Of a DNA stretch of 64,000 bases, positions 1 through 11,897 are shown piece by piece (within the stretch, counting starts at the first letter, position 1; every line of letters starts with the position of its first letter). A program made the position numbers and the translations under genes. The stretch comes from Micromonospora sp. WMMD1082 (GTDB lineage Bacteria; Actinomycetota; Actinomycetes; Mycobacteriales; Micromonosporaceae). The notes under the pieces were generated by a model, which saw only the letters and a program-made list of their open reading frames with translations, was not told the origin of the DNA and did not search any database. The stretch covers positions 2,368,501-2,432,500 of the forward strand of contig NZ_JARUBM010000002.1 in assembly GCF_029626175.1 (NCBI RefSeq). The letters run 5' to 3'.

Positions 1-29
1 CGCCGACCTCCATTGCTGACGTCACATGA

Positions 30-1802
<1,773 letters not shown>

Positions 1803-1809
1803 GGTGCAA

Positions 1810-1869
1810 GGAAGCGCCCCTTGTCGACAGCCCCGCCCGGCCGGACGGCGTCGACAAGGGGCCCTTCCG
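1810..1869. terminator. Bidirectional hairpin between leuA and the exporter
   Basis: A long inverted repeat lies between two convergent genes. The left arm contains gcgccccttgtcgac and the right arm gtcgacaaggggc, separated by a G/C-rich loop of about 20 bases. There is no T-run, as is usual for actinobacterial terminators. The right arm ends in ggggcccttcc, the same string found in the hairpin at 4571-4614. Confidence 0.75.
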
Positions 1870-1878
1870 CCATCGGGG

Positions 1879-3375
1879 CTACCTCGGGGTGGAGACCGGC
1901 GACGAGTGGCCGGTATGGGCCGGCGGCGGGCGGCGGCCCGGGCGGCGCACCAGTACGGCGGCCATGACCGCGCCCGTCAGCAACAGCCCGGCGCACCAGA
2001 GCAGCGCGCCACGGTAGGCGGCGGTGAGTTCGGCGGGCTGTTCGTACCCGGTGCCGGAGAGCCCGACCAGCAACGGCAGTGCGGCCACCGCCAGCAGGCC
2101 GCCGACCCGGGAGGCGGCGTTGTTGACACCGCTCGCCACCCCCGCGAAGCGATTCTCGACGGCGGCCAGCACGGAGGCGGTCAGCGGCGCCACCACCAGG
2201 GTCAGCCCGACGCCGAACACCGCCACACCGGGCAGCACCTGACTCCAGTAAGACGCACCCGGGGAGACCTCGCGCAGCAGCAGCAGACCGACGGCGGCCA
2301 GCACCGGGCCGACGGTCAACGGCAACCGTGGCCCGATCTTCGCCGACAGCGCCCCGGCGCCGGGCGAGCCGACCAGCAACAGCAGCGTCATCGGCAACAG
2401 CGCGAGCCCGGTGAGCAGCGCCGACCAGCCGAGCACGTTCTGCAGGAAGACCGCGATGAAGAAGGTGAACCCGCCGAGGGCCGCGTAGACCAGCACGGTG
2501 AAGATGTTCAGCACCGAGAACAGCCGGCTGCCGAACAGGCCGGTGGGCAACATCGCGGTCTCTCCGCGACGCCGCTCCACGAGGACGAAGACCACCGCGG
2601 CGAGCACCGCGACCAGGGCCGCCGCCAGCACGACGGGCGAGCGCAGGCCGCGACCCGGCCCGTCGACCAGGGCGTACGTGACACCGGCCAGGGCGAGCGC
2701 CCCGAGCAACGCGCCGGCGACGTCGAACCGGCGTGCTCCCCGGCTCCGGGAGGCGTTCTCGTCCCGGCTCTCCGGGACCCAGCGAAGGGTGGCCAGCACG
2801 ACGAGCACCGCCAGCGGAAGGTTCAGGAAGAAGATCCACCGCCAGGAGAGCGCGTCGATCAGCCAGCCGCCGATGAACGGGCCGAGCGCGGTGGAGACCC
2901 CGGACAGCCCCGACCATGCCCCGATCGTCTTTGCCCGGTCGTCCGGGTGGAAGCTGGCCTGCAGCAGCGACAGCGAGCCCGGGGCGAGCAGGGCGCCGCC
3001 GGCGCCCTGGAGAAACCGCGCGACCACCAGCCAGTCGGTCCGCAGCGCGAGCCCGCAGAGTACGGAGGCAAGGGTGAACCAGACGACGCCGAGCAGGAAG
3101 ATCCGCCGCCGCCCGAACCGGTCGCCCAGCGCCCCACCGAGCAGGACGAACGCCGCGAGCGTGAGCAGGTAGCCGTTGATCGTCCACTGTAGGCCGGCTA
3201 CGGAGGCGCCGAGGTCGGCGCCGAGTCGGGGCAGCGCCACGTTGACCACGGTGCTGTCCAGGAAGACCATGCCGGAGGCGAGCACCGCGGCGGCCAGGGT
3301 GCCTCGGCCGGCGCTGCTGCGCAGCCGGAGGGAGGGTGTGGGTTCGGGCATGGACACCAATCTGCCGTGCGCCAT
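1879..3375 (-). CDS. MFS drug exporter, DHA2 (EmrB/QacA) type
   Basis: Predicted proton-coupled exporter of the 14-helix DHA2 family in the cytoplasmic membrane; substrate unknown. The 498-residue protein shows successive hydrophobic helices from about residue 25 to 480. MFS motif A appears as GGALGDRFGRRRIF after helix 2, and the family signature LDSTVVNVALP lies in helix 1. A second possible start is the ATG at 3351 (MPEPTPS), giving 490 residues; neither start has a clear ribosome site. It is divergent from the HNH lipoprotein gene and has no adjacent regulator, so its induction cannot be read from context. Confidence 0.88.
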   Translation of the reverse strand: MAHGRLVSMPEPTPSLRLRSSAGRGTLAAAVLASGMVFLDSTVVNVALPRLGADLGASVAGLQWTINGYLLTLAAFVLLGGALGDRFGRRRIFLLGVVWFTLASVLCGLALRTDWLVVARFLQGAGGALLAPGSLSLLQASFHPDDRAKTIGAWSGLSGVSTALGPFIGGWLIDALSWRWIFFLNLPLAVLVVLATLRWVPESRDENASRSRGARRFDVAGALLGALALAGVTYALVDGPGRGLRSPVVLAAALVAVLAAVVFVLVERRRGETAMLPTGLFGSRLFSVLNIFTVLVYAALGGFTFFIAVFLQNVLGWSALLTGLALLPMTLLLLVGSPGAGALSAKIGPRLPLTVGPVLAAVGLLLLREVSPGASYWSQVLPGVAVFGVGLTLVVAPLTASVLAAVENRFAGVASGVNNAASRVGGLLAVAALPLLVGLSGTGYEQPAELTAAYRGALLWCAGLLLTGAVMAAVLVRRPGRRPPPAHTGHSSPVSTPR

Positions 3376-3459
3376 CTGTCAGACACCACGAAACGCCGAA
3401 ACCCCGCCCGGGTACTGTGCGGGATCGCCGGAAGCCCGCAAGCTGGAGAGGTGTCGTCT

Positions 3460-4119
3460 GTGCGTACCAGATCAGGTTCCCGCGCCCTGAGGGCGCTCGC
3501 GCTCGCCGCGGCGCTGGCTCTCGGCGCCGCCGGTTGCGTTCCGCTGGAGGAGCCGGAGGCGCCACCGAGCAGCGACGGCGGCACCGCCACCCAGATGCTC
3601 GCCCAACTCACCGTCGCCGAGGCCAATCCGATGCGGGGCTACAGCCGCAGCCGCTTCCCGCACTGGCGCAAGACCGGCCAGAACTGCGACGTCCGCGACA
3701 CGGTGCTGGAACGCGACGGCAAGGACATCCGGCACTCCGGCTGCAACGTGGTGGGCGGCCGCTGGGAGAGCGTGTACGACGGTCGCAGCTTCACCGACCC
3801 GTCCAGCGTGGACATCGACCACATGGTCCCGCTGGCCAACGCCTGGCGCTCCGGTGCCGACGACTGGGACGACTCGAAACGCGGCGACTTCGCCAACGAC
3901 CTGGACCAGCCGCAGCTCTTTGCGGTTTCCGCGTCCTCCAACCGGGCAAAGGGTGACCAGGACCCGTCCCAGTGGAAACCGCCAAACCGGTCATACTGGT
4001 GCCAGTATGCCGGCGACTGGGTGGCGGTGAAGCACCACTGGCGGCTGACGGTGACCAGTGCCGAGAAGGCCGCGCTGGCCGACATGTTGGAGGGCTGCAC
4101 ATGGGAGAGCAAGCCGTAA
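3460..4119 (+). CDS. HNH nuclease-family lipoprotein (DUF1524-like)
   Basis: Predicted secreted, lipid-anchored nuclease-fold protein. The N-terminus has Arg residues, an Ala/Leu-rich helix and the lipobox LGAAGC. The mature part has the His-metal core DIDHMVPLANAW followed about 35 residues later by a second part with N/D residues (DLDQPQLFAVSASSNRAKG), as in secreted actinobacterial HNH proteins of the GmrSD C-terminal/DUF1524 group. The GTG at 3460 is chosen because GGAGAG (3445-3450) sits 9 bases before it; the frame is open upstream to 3367. The 3' end overlaps the next gene by 19 bases, suggesting translational coupling. Substrate unknown; extracellular DNA scavenging is only a guess. 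Confidence 0.8.
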   Translation: MRTRSGSRALRALALAAALALGAAGCVPLEEPEAPPSSDGGTATQMLAQLTVAEANPMRGYSRSRFPHWRKTGQNCDVRDTVLERDGKDIRHSGCNVVGGRWESVYDGRSFTDPSSVDIDHMVPLANAWRSGADDWDDSKRGDFANDLDQPQLFAVSASSNRAKGDQDPSQWKPPNRSYWCQYAGDWVAVKHHWRLTVTSAEKAALADMLEGCTWESKP

Positions 4120-4553
4120 CCGGCTCCGGCGGCACCCCGGCGCCCGAGCAGGCGCCGGACGCTGGCGGCGAGGACGCGGCGGCGGCCACCGGCAGTCCGA
4201 CACCCGGCCCGGCCACGGCCGGGATGACCGCCGACGGCACCGCCGCGGGCGAGGTGGAGGTGCCCAGCGCCGGGATGACCGCCGACGCCGGCGGCGCCAC
4301 CGGCCCGCAGAGCCGGACGACCGACATCGTGCCCGGTCCGGGCGGGGTGATGACCGACGAGGTCGGCGTGGTCACCGGCGAGCTGACCCTGCGCACCGAC
4401 TTCGCCGACGGTCAGGTCAGCCTGCATGTCCAGTACAAGGACGCCGACGAGTGGTACGCGGTGACCGGCGGCAGGGCGTCGCTGGGCGACGCCGCCGCGC
4501 TGAACGCGGTGCACAGCATCGCCGTCGGCCTGCTGCACCGCCCCGAGGGCTGA
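4101..4553 (+). CDS. Hypothetical 150-residue protein coupled to the HNH gene
   Basis: I do not recognise this protein. The first 80 residues are rich in Ala, Gly, Pro and Thr with two AGMTAD repeats and look disordered. Residues 85-150 look folded and include LTLRTDFADGQVSLHVQYKDADEWY, which is two short strings joined by a charged stretch. There is no signal peptide. The ATG at 4101 lies inside the 3' end of the HNH gene, with GGAGG 7 bases before it. A cytosolic partner of a secreted nuclease might be an immunity protein, but nothing in the sequence proves it. Confidence 0.7.
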   Translation: MGEQAVTGSGGTPAPEQAPDAGGEDAAAATGSPTPGPATAGMTADGTAAGEVEVPSAGMTADAGGATGPQSRTTDIVPGPGGVMTDEVGVVTGELTLRTDFADGQVSLHVQYKDADEWYAVTGGRASLGDAAALNAVHSIAVGLLHRPEG

Positions 4554-4570
4554 GCGACTGTCGGCGTTGC

Positions 4571-4614
4571 GAGGGGCCCCTTCCTGTACGCGAGGCGTGC
4601 GGAAGGGGCCCTTC
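4571..4614. terminator. Hairpin between convergent genes
   Basis: Inverted repeat with arms ggccccttcc and ggaaggggcc (at least 10 pairs) around a loop of about 16 bases. It lies immediately after the stop of the small gene and overlaps the 3' edge of the dppF gene coming from the other side. It should serve both strands. Confidence 0.75.
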
Positions 4615-4615
4615 C

Positions 4616-5715
<1,100 letters not shown>

Positions 5716-5719
<4 letters not shown>

Positions 5720-6759
5720 GGCGTCTCCTCCTCGCTGGGGGCGGGCTCGCTGAGGGCCGGCTCGCTGGGGGCGGCGGCCAGGCCGGGCACGGGTGCCGGG
5801 TTGACGCAACGGTAGCTGTGCCCGTCGTGGGCGATCACCAGCTCCGGTGGTTCGCCCACGCAGGCGTCCACCCGGCGGGTGCAGCGCGGGGCGAAGGCGC
5901 AGCCTTCCGGCCAGGGCAGCAGGTCCCGCACCGAACCGGGAATCGGGTTCAGCCGCTCGCCGCGCCCGGCGTCCAGGCGCGGCACCGAGCCGAGCAACCC
6001 CACGGTGTACGGGTGCCGCGGCTCGCGGAACAGCGGGCGTCGCCGCGCGGTCTCCACCACCCGGCCGCCGTAGAGCACGTTGATCGTGTCGCACATGCCG
6101 GCGACCACGCCCAGGTCGTGCGTGATCATCAGCAGCGCGGTGTCGGAGTCCCGGACCAGATCCTTCAGCAGCTCCAGGATCTGCGCCTGGATGGTGACGT
6201 CCAGCGCGGTCGTCGGCTCGTCGGCGATGAGCAGGCGGGGCTGGCAGGCCACCGCCATGGCGATCAGGGCGCGCTGGCGCATCCCGCCGGAGAGCTGGTG
6301 CGGGTACTCCTTCAGCCGCCGCTTCGGGTCGGGGATGCCGACCCGGTCGAGCAGCTGGGCGGCCTCCTTCGCCGCCGCCTCGCCCTTCATCCCACGGTGC
6401 CGGGTCAGCACCTCCGTCACCTGCAGGCCGATCGGGACGACCGGGTTCAGCGACGACAGCGGGTCCTGGAAGATCATCGCGATGTCCCGGCCCCGGATGT
6501 CCCGCCGGGACCGGTCGTCGAGCTGGAGCAGGTCGGTCCCGTCGAAGACCGCCTTGCCGCCCACCCGCAGGCCGGGCTGCCGGGGCAGCAGGCCCATGAT
6601 CGCCAACGAGGTCACCGACTTGCCGCAGCCGGACTCGCCGACCAGGCCGACCACCTCACCGGCGTCGACGGAGAAGGACACCCCGTCGACGGCGCGTACG
6701 GTCCGCTGCCCGCGCCGGGCGAAGGTGACGGAGAGGTCGTCCACTTCGAGTAGTGCCAT
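5716..6759 (-). CDS. dppD: Peptide ABC transporter ATP-binding protein, DppD/OppD type
   Basis: Second ATPase of the importer, 347 residues. Walker A is [13 protein letters not shown], the signature [14 protein letters not shown] and Walker [13 protein letters not shown]. The C-terminal extension has the Cys motif [14 protein letters not shown]. The last 15 residues are an acidic repeat of [13 protein letters not shown], which is extra to the family fold. It is 9 bases from dppC and overlaps dppF by 4 bases. DppD and DppF form the heterodimeric motor for the two permeases. Confidence 0.93.
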
Positions 6760-6768
6760 GGAGGAAAC

Positions 6769-7737
6769 CTACTTCCGCAGCTTCGGGTCGAGGGCCTCAC
6801 GCATCGCCTCGCCGAGCAGCGTGAAGCCCAGCGCGGTGATGATGATGGCGACCGCCGGATAGATGGCCAGAGCGGGCCGGATGCCCAGCCACTGCTGCGC
6901 GTCGGCGAGCATCACGCCCCACTCGGGGATGGCCGAGTCGGGGTTGCCGAGGCCGAGGTAGGACAGCGCGGCGGCTTCGATGATCGCGGTGGCCAGGGTC
7001 AGCGTGGCCTGGACGATCACCGGGGCGAGGGAGTTCGGCAGCACGTGGGTCAGGGCGATCTTCGACTTCCGCACCCCGAGCGAGGTGGCCGCCAGCACGT
7101 AGTCGCTGTTGGACTGCCCGATCATGGAACCGCGCAGCAGTCGGGCGAAGACCGGCACCGAGACCATGCCAACCGCGATCATGACGGTGGTCAGGCTCGG
7201 CCCGAGCAACGCGGCGATACTCACCGCGAGCAGCAGGCTGGGCAGCGCCAGCAGCATGTCGATGAACCGCATCAGGGTGGCGTCCACCCAACGACCCCAG
7301 CGACCGCCGAGTCCGGCGGCGGCACCGGCGACGCCGCCGATCAGCGCGCCGACGGCCAGCCCGATCAGGGTGGCCACCACGCCGACCAGCAGGGTCTGCC
7401 GGGCGCCGACGACCATCCGGCTGAAGACGTCCCGGCCCTGGTGGTCGTAGCCAAGCCAGTGCTCCGCGGAGTGACCCGGGATCATGCCCTGGCCGACCCG
7501 GACCACACCCTCGCGGATGCCCATGGTGTCCTTCGGGCTGTACGGCACGAAGAACGGTCCGATGATCGCGACCAGCACGAAGATGGTCAGGATGACCGCG
7601 CCGACGATGGCCGCCGGGTTGCGCCGCAGTCGGCGGAACGCGTCCTGCCAGAGGCTGACCCCCCGCTCCTCGTCGCGGGCGGCCAGTTCGGCGAGCCGGT
7701 CGATCTTCTCGCGCTTCTTCCCGCTGATGATCGTCAT
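6769..7737 (-). CDS. dppC: Peptide ABC transporter permease, DppC type
   Basis: Inner-membrane permease of 322 residues. It has a cytosolic N-terminal arm of about 40 residues (OppC-N domain), one helix, a periplasmic-type loop, then the five-helix BPD core. The EAA-like coupling segment before the last helices includes AATSLGVRKSKIALTHVLPN. The ATG at 7737 forms ATGA with the dppB stop, fixing the start, although the frame is open far upstream. Confidence 0.93.
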   Translation of the reverse strand: MTIISGKKREKIDRLAELAARDEERGVSLWQDAFRRLRRNPAAIVGAVILTIFVLVAIIGPFFVPYSPKDTMGIREGVVRVGQGMIPGHSAEHWLGYDHQGRDVFSRMVVGARQTLLVGVVATLIGLAVGALIGGVAGAAAGLGGRWGRWVDATLMRFIDMLLALPSLLLAVSIAALLGPSLTTVMIAVGMVSVPVFARLLRGSMIGQSNSDYVLAATSLGVRKSKIALTHVLPNSLAPVIVQATLTLATAIIEAAALSYLGLGNPDSAIPEWGVMLADAQQWLGIRPALAIYPAVAIIITALGFTLLGEAMREALDPKLRK

Positions 7738-8738
7738 CGGACCCTCACCCTCGGGTCGATCAGGCTGTAGGAGAGGTCCACGATCAGGTTCACCAACACG
7801 TAGACCACCGCGATGATCATGATGAAGCCCATCAGGACCGGGTAGTCGCGCTGGCTGATGGCGTCGGCCAGGAAGGCGCCGATCCCGCTGAACGCGAAGA
7901 CGGTCTCGGTGAGCACCGCACCGGAGAGCAGGCCACCGGTGAGCAGACCGATCGAGGTCGCCACCGGGAGCATCGCGTTGCGCAGCACGTGCCGGCGGCG
8001 GACCACGTTCTCGGTGAGGCCCTTGGCCTCGGCGGTACGCACGAAGTCCTCGTTGAGCACCTCCAGCACGCTGGCCCGGGTGATCCGGACGATGATCGCG
8101 AGCGGGATGCTGGCCAGCGCCATGCCCGGCAGGATCAGGTGCCAGAGCGCGTCTGCGGCGGCGTCCCACTCCCGGGTCATCAGCCCGTCCAGCACGAAGA
8201 AGTTGGTGATCCGGGTGGCGCCGAGCGTCGGGTCCTGCCGGCCGCTGGAGGGGAACAGGCCCAGGTTCTCCGAGAAGATCGCCTTGAGGATGTACGCCAG
8301 GAAGAAGACCGGGATGCAGATGCCGATCAGCGAGCCGCCGACCGACAGGTGATCCAGCCACCGGCCGCGCCGCCGGGCGGCGAGGTAGCCCAGCGGGATG
8401 CCGATGCCGATCGCGATCACCAGCGCGGTGACGGTCAGCTCGACGGTGCCGGGGAAGCGCTGGAGGAACTCGGTGGTGACCTCACGCTTGGTCGAGATCG
8501 ACGTGCCCAGGTCGAGGCGGGCCATCCGCCGGACGAACCGGCCGTACTGGACCAGGATCGGCTCGTCCAGGCCGAGATTGCGGCGGATCGCGGCGCGCAT
8601 CTCGGGTGTGCCCCGCTCGCCGAGGATGGCGGTCTCGGGGCCGCCGGGCAATCGGCGGAGCCAGATGAACAGCAGGATGGAGAGCCCGAACAGCGTGGGT
8701 ATCAACTGCAGCAGGCGTCTGACGATGAACCGGAACAC
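7734..8738 (-). CDS. dppB: Peptide ABC transporter permease, DppB type
   Basis: Inner-membrane permease of 334 residues starting MFRFIVRRLLQLIPTLFG, the usual beginning of DppB/OppB proteins. Six helices are visible, and the EAA loop appears as FVRTAEAKGLTENVV. It pairs with DppC to form the channel. It follows dppA after 74 bases that contain a strong hairpin (8765-8797), so its expression relative to dppA is probably reduced. Confidence 0.93.
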   Translation of the reverse strand: MFRFIVRRLLQLIPTLFGLSILLFIWLRRLPGGPETAILGERGTPEMRAAIRRNLGLDEPILVQYGRFVRRMARLDLGTSISTKREVTTEFLQRFPGTVELTVTALVIAIGIGIPLGYLAARRRGRWLDHLSVGGSLIGICIPVFFLAYILKAIFSENLGLFPSSGRQDPTLGATRITNFFVLDGLMTREWDAAADALWHLILPGMALASIPLAIIVRITRASVLEVLNEDFVRTAEAKGLTENVVRRRHVLRNAMLPVATSIGLLTGGLLSGAVLTETVFAFSGIGAFLADAISQRDYPVLMGFIMIIAVVYVLVNLIVDLSYSLIDPRVRVR

Positions 8739-8764
8739 GGCGGCCTCGAAGGGTGCTGAGGATC

Positions 8765-8797
8765 GTGGGCGGGCGCTGTGGTACAGCGCCCGCCCAC
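8765..8797 (-). terminator. Perfect 14-bp hairpin between dppA and dppB
   Basis: Arms gtgggcgggcgctg and cagcgcccgcccac are fully complementary around a 5-base loop (tggta). The site follows the dppA stop and precedes dppB. In binding-protein operons such hairpins usually stabilise the upstream message or end most transcripts, giving excess binding protein over permease. That role is inferred. Confidence 0.75.
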
Positions 8798-8812
8798 GGT
8801 CTGTGCGTCAGA

Positions 8813-10474
8813 TCAGGACTTGAACTCGGCGGTGGAGAACCGCTCGTCGGTGAGCGGGCTCGCCTGGACCCCGGTCACGTCCTTGCCGAACACGATGGCC
8901 GGCGGCGAGTGCGAGATCGGCACACCGGGCAGGAAGCTCATGATGTCGGCGTTCAGCTCCTTGTAGAGCGCCACCTTGGCCGCCTGGTCCGCGGTGGAGT
9001 CCGCCTGCTTGAACTTCTCGAACAGGGCGGGGTTGTTGAAGCCCCACTCGTCCTTCTGCCGGTCGAAGAACGTACCGATGAAGTTGTAGCCGTCGCCGTA
9101 GTCGCCGGTCCACCCGAGGAAGTGCAGGTCGTGCTTGTTACCGGAGGTGGTGGCGTTCAGGTAGTCCGGGCTCCACTTCAGCGGGATCGCCTCGATCTTG
9201 ATGCCGGCTGCCTGGAGATCCGCCGAGACCAGCTCGAACAGGTCCTTCGGGTTCGGCATGTAGGGCCGGGTGACCTCGGTCGGGTAGTGGAACCGCAGGG
9301 TCAGGTCCGCCGCGCCGGCCTCGGCCAGCAGCGACTTCGCCTTCTCGACGTCGTACTCGTACTTGGTGACGTCGCCGTTCCAGCCCTCGACGGTGTCGGG
9401 GAAGAAGTTCACCGCGACCTGGGCGCCCGGGGGCAGCTTCGAGTCGACCAGGGCCTGCCGGTTGACCGCGTGGGCGAGCGCCTGCCGGACCTTCAGGTCG
9501 GCCAGCTTCGGGTTCCCCTTCTGGTTGATGGCCAGGTAGAGGATGTTGAAGGCCGGGCGGGTCAGGACGTTGAAGCCCTCGTTCTTCAGCGGCTCGACGT
9601 CAGCCGGGCCGACCAGGTCGTAGCCCTGGATGCCGCCGGAGCGCAGCTCCTGCTTGCGGGCGTTCTCGTCCGAGATGGTCTTGAAGATGAGGCTCTTCAG
9701 CTTGGCCTTGTCGCCCCAGTAGTCCTCGTTGCGCTCCAGGGTCAGCGTCTTGTTCGGGACGTCCCAGGACTTGAACTTGAACGGACCGGTACCGGTCGGG
9801 TGCTCGGTCGCGTACACCGGGTACTTGATGTCGTCCGCGCTACCCGAGACGTTGCTGGCGTCGTGCTCCTCCAGCGCCTTCGGGCTGTGGATGGAGAAGG
9901 ACGGCAGCATCAGGGCGGCCGGGATCTTGCTGGAGACCCGGCTGAAGGCCAGGCTGACCGTGGTGGGGTCGGTGGCCGTGCAGGACTTGAAGAGGCTCTC
10001 GCCGAGCGTCTCGTCCTCGTTGGCGGCGAAGCCACCCATGATGTCCTGCCAGTACGCGGTCACGTCCGGGCTCTGCATGAGGCCCTTGGCGTTGTACCAG
10101 CGGTCGAAGTTGACGCAGACGGCGTCGGCGTTGAAGTCGGTGCCGTCGTGGAACTTCACGCCGGAACGCAGCTTGAACGTCCACGTCGTGCCCGCGGCGT
10201 CCGGCTCCCAGGACTCGGCGAGGCCGGGGCTGACCTTGGTGCCACCCTCCTCGGGGCGGACCAGCGTCTCGAACACCTGACGGGCCACGCGCAGCGACTC
10301 ACCATCGCTGGCGAAGCTGGGGTCGAGCACCTTCGGGTCTCCGGCAACGCCGAAGACGAGGGTGTCATTGCTACTACCGCCGGAACCTTCGCGGTCGCTC
10401 TCGGCACAGCCTGCTACCGCGAGGGCCGCGGCCGCCACGGCCGCGATAGCGACCTTCGGCCTGGATGCACGCAT
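8813..10474 (-). CDS. dppA: Peptide-binding lipoprotein of ABC importer (SBP family 5)
   Basis: Extracellular lipid-anchored receptor of the importer, 553 residues. The N-terminus has basic residues, an Ala-rich helix and the lipobox LAVAGC. The mature protein has the SBP_bac_5 layout, with the domain start near DTLVFGVAGDPKVLDPS and the family segment VRQALAHAVNRQALV near residue 330. It is first in the operon. The upstream ribosome site GAGGTGA precedes the ATG by 6 bases. Ligand class (peptide, nickel complex, other) cannot be read from the sequence. Confidence 0.93.
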   Translation of the reverse strand: MRASRPKVAIAAVAAAALAVAGCAESDREGSGGSSNDTLVFGVAGDPKVLDPSFASDGESLRVARQVFETLVRPEEGGTKVSPGLAESWEPDAAGTTWTFKLRSGVKFHDGTDFNADAVCVNFDRWYNAKGLMQSPDVTAYWQDIMGGFAANEDETLGESLFKSCTATDPTTVSLAFSRVSSKIPAALMLPSFSIHSPKALEEHDASNVSGSADDIKYPVYATEHPTGTGPFKFKSWDVPNKTLTLERNEDYWGDKAKLKSLIFKTISDENARKQELRSGGIQGYDLVGPADVEPLKNEGFNVLTRPAFNILYLAINQKGNPKLADLKVRQALAHAVNRQALVDSKLPPGAQVAVNFFPDTVEGWNGDVTKYEYDVEKAKSLLAEAGAADLTLRFHYPTEVTRPYMPNPKDLFELVSADLQAAGIKIEAIPLKWSPDYLNATTSGNKHDLHFLGWTGDYGDGYNFIGTFFDRQKDEWGFNNPALFEKFKQADSTADQAAKVALYKELNADIMSFLPGVPISHSPPAIVFGKDVTGVQASPLTDERFSTAEFKS

Positions 10475-10780
10475 GGTGCTTCACCTCGTCCTAGGGGGTA
10501 CGGACAACGTGGTGACAGGGTCACCGATGGCGGTGACCTTAGCTCCCGTTCGGACCGCCCGGAAACGGCGCGGGAAGCTCTTGGTACCGGATCGTGTCCT
10601 TAGTGCCTGGCCCCCGTAACGCGGGTCATCTGGCTCTGGGACAAACCGCCCCAATCGCCCGCATAATCGATACCATTCTGTTACATCGATTGAACGGTCG
10701 ATCACGCCACTGTCATACCCACCGGCGGTCGCGGCCGCCTCGGTTTGACGGTGACGTCCACGGTGGCGTTCACGCCGCCG
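10475..10780. promoter_or_regulatory. dppA leader region with GGTGAC inverted repeats
   Basis: A 306-base stretch with no gene, between the dppA start and the 3' end of recR. At 10511-10538 three GGTGAC/GTCACC half-sites overlap: ggtgac-agg-gtcacc at 10511-10525, and ggtcacc-gatggc-ggtgacc at 10519-10538. They lie 37-64 bases upstream of the dppA ATG, a reasonable place for an operator. I cannot place a confident -35/-10 pair, and I see no attenuator or riboswitch fold in the rest. Confidence 0.45.
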
Positions 10781-11374
10781 CTACACCGCACGGCGGCCCT
10801 CGAATGCTCGGCCCAGGGTGATCTCGTCGGCGTACTCCAGGTCACCGCCGACCGGCAGCCCGCTGGCCAGCCGGGTCACGGCGATGCCCATCGGCTTCAC
10901 CATCAGCGCGAGGTAGGTCGCCGTCGCCTCGCCCTCGGTGTTCGGGTCGGTGGCCAGGATCAGCTCGCGGATCGCACCCCCGCCGAGGCGGGCCAGCAGC
11001 TCCCGGATGCGCAGGTTGTCCGGGCCGATGCCCTCCAACGGGTTGATCGCCCCGCCGAGCACGTGGTAGCGCCCACGGAACTCACCCGTCCGCTCGATCG
11101 CGACCACGTCCTTCGGCTCCTCGACCACGCAGATCACCTCGTCGGTGCGGCGCGGGTCGCGGCAGATCCGGCACTGGTCGGACTCGGCGACGTTGTAGCA
11201 ACTGGTGCAGAAGCGCACCAGTTCCTTGACCTTCCGCAGTGCCCCGGCCAGCCGTTCGACGTCGGCCGGGTCGGCGGAGAGCACGTGGAAGGCGATCCGC
11301 TGGGCGCTCTTCGGGCCCACGCCCGGCAGCCGTCCCAACTCGTCGATCAGATCCTGGATGGCGCCCTCGTACAT
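10781..11374 (-). CDS. recR: Recombination protein RecR
   Basis: Acts with RecF/RecO in loading RecA on gapped DNA. The 197-residue protein has the N-terminal helix-hairpin-helix ([18 protein letters not shown]), then a C4 zinc finger (CTSCYN...CRICRD), then a Toprim domain beginning [11 protein letters not shown], and a C-terminal Walker-B-like stretch. Length is normal. It lies 8 bases after ybaB, the conserved dnaX-ybaB-recR order of bacteria. Confidence 0.97.
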   Translation of the reverse strand: MYEGAIQDLIDELGRLPGVGPKSAQRIAFHVLSADPADVERLAGALRKVKELVRFCTSCYNVAESDQCRICRDPRRTDEVICVVEEPKDVVAIERTGEFRGRYHVLGGAINPLEGIGPDNLRIRELLARLGGGAIRELILATDPNTEGEATATYLALMVKPMGIAVTRLASGLPVGGDLEYADEITLGRAFEGRRAV

Positions 11375-11382
11375 CTGCGGGC

Positions 11383-11715
11383 TCAGAACCCGGGCAGGCC
11401 GAGGCCGCCCATCCCGCCCGCGACCGGGCCCATCTTCTGCTCGGTCAGCTCACGGGCCGCCTCGGCAGCGTTGTGCAGCGCGGCGACGACCAGGTCCTCC
11501 AGGGTCTCCACGTCGTCCGGGTCGACCGCCTTCGGGTCGATCTTGATGCCCTTGACCTCGCCGGCACCCGAGACCGTCGCGGTGACCAGACCGCCGCCGG
11601 CGGTGCCGGTCACCTCGGCCTCGGCCAACTCGGCCTGCGCCGTGGCGATCTGCTGCTGCATCTTCTGCGCCTGCTTCAGCATCTGCTGCATGTTCGGCTG
11701 TCCACCAGGCCGCAC
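11383..11715 (-). CDS. Nucleoid-associated protein, YbaB/EbfC family
   Basis: Small DNA-binding protein of 110 residues. The N-terminal helix [19 protein letters not shown] and the strand segment [20 protein letters not shown] are diagnostic of the YbaB/EbfC family. The GTG at 11715 is supported by GAGGGA 6 bases upstream; the first 8 residues are not part of the fold. It is co-transcribed with recR and probably with dnaX, although 182 bases holding a palindrome separate it from dnaX. Confidence 0.93.
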   Translation of the reverse strand: MRPGGQPNMQQMLKQAQKMQQQIATAQAELAEAEVTGTAGGGLVTATVSGAGEVKGIKIDPKAVDPDDVETLEDLVVAALHNAAEAARELTEQKMGPVAGGMGGLGLPGF

Positions 11716-11796
11716 GATGACTCCCTCGACTCGCCTCGCCCATCTACCGCGCCCACCCTAACGCCCCCCACCGACTCCCCTCTGCTGCGCAGGGTT

Positions 11797-11851
11797 GATC
11801 ATGAAGTTGTTGTCGCGACACGCCGGGCGGGGCGACAACAACTTCATGATC
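11797..11851. repeat. Intergenic palindrome with 20-bp perfect arms
   Basis: Left arm 11797-11816 (gatcatgaagttgttgtcgc) is exactly complementary to right arm 11832-11851, with a 15-base G/C-rich loop. The arms are strikingly A/T-rich for this genome. It sits in the 182 bases between dnaX (minus, ends at 11898) and ybaB. It could terminate dnaX transcription or be a copy of a dispersed palindromic repeat. Confidence 0.8.
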
Positions 11852-11897
11852 GACGCTGGGTGTGTGGGGTGGGGAGGAGGGGGAGGGGGTGGGTGGG

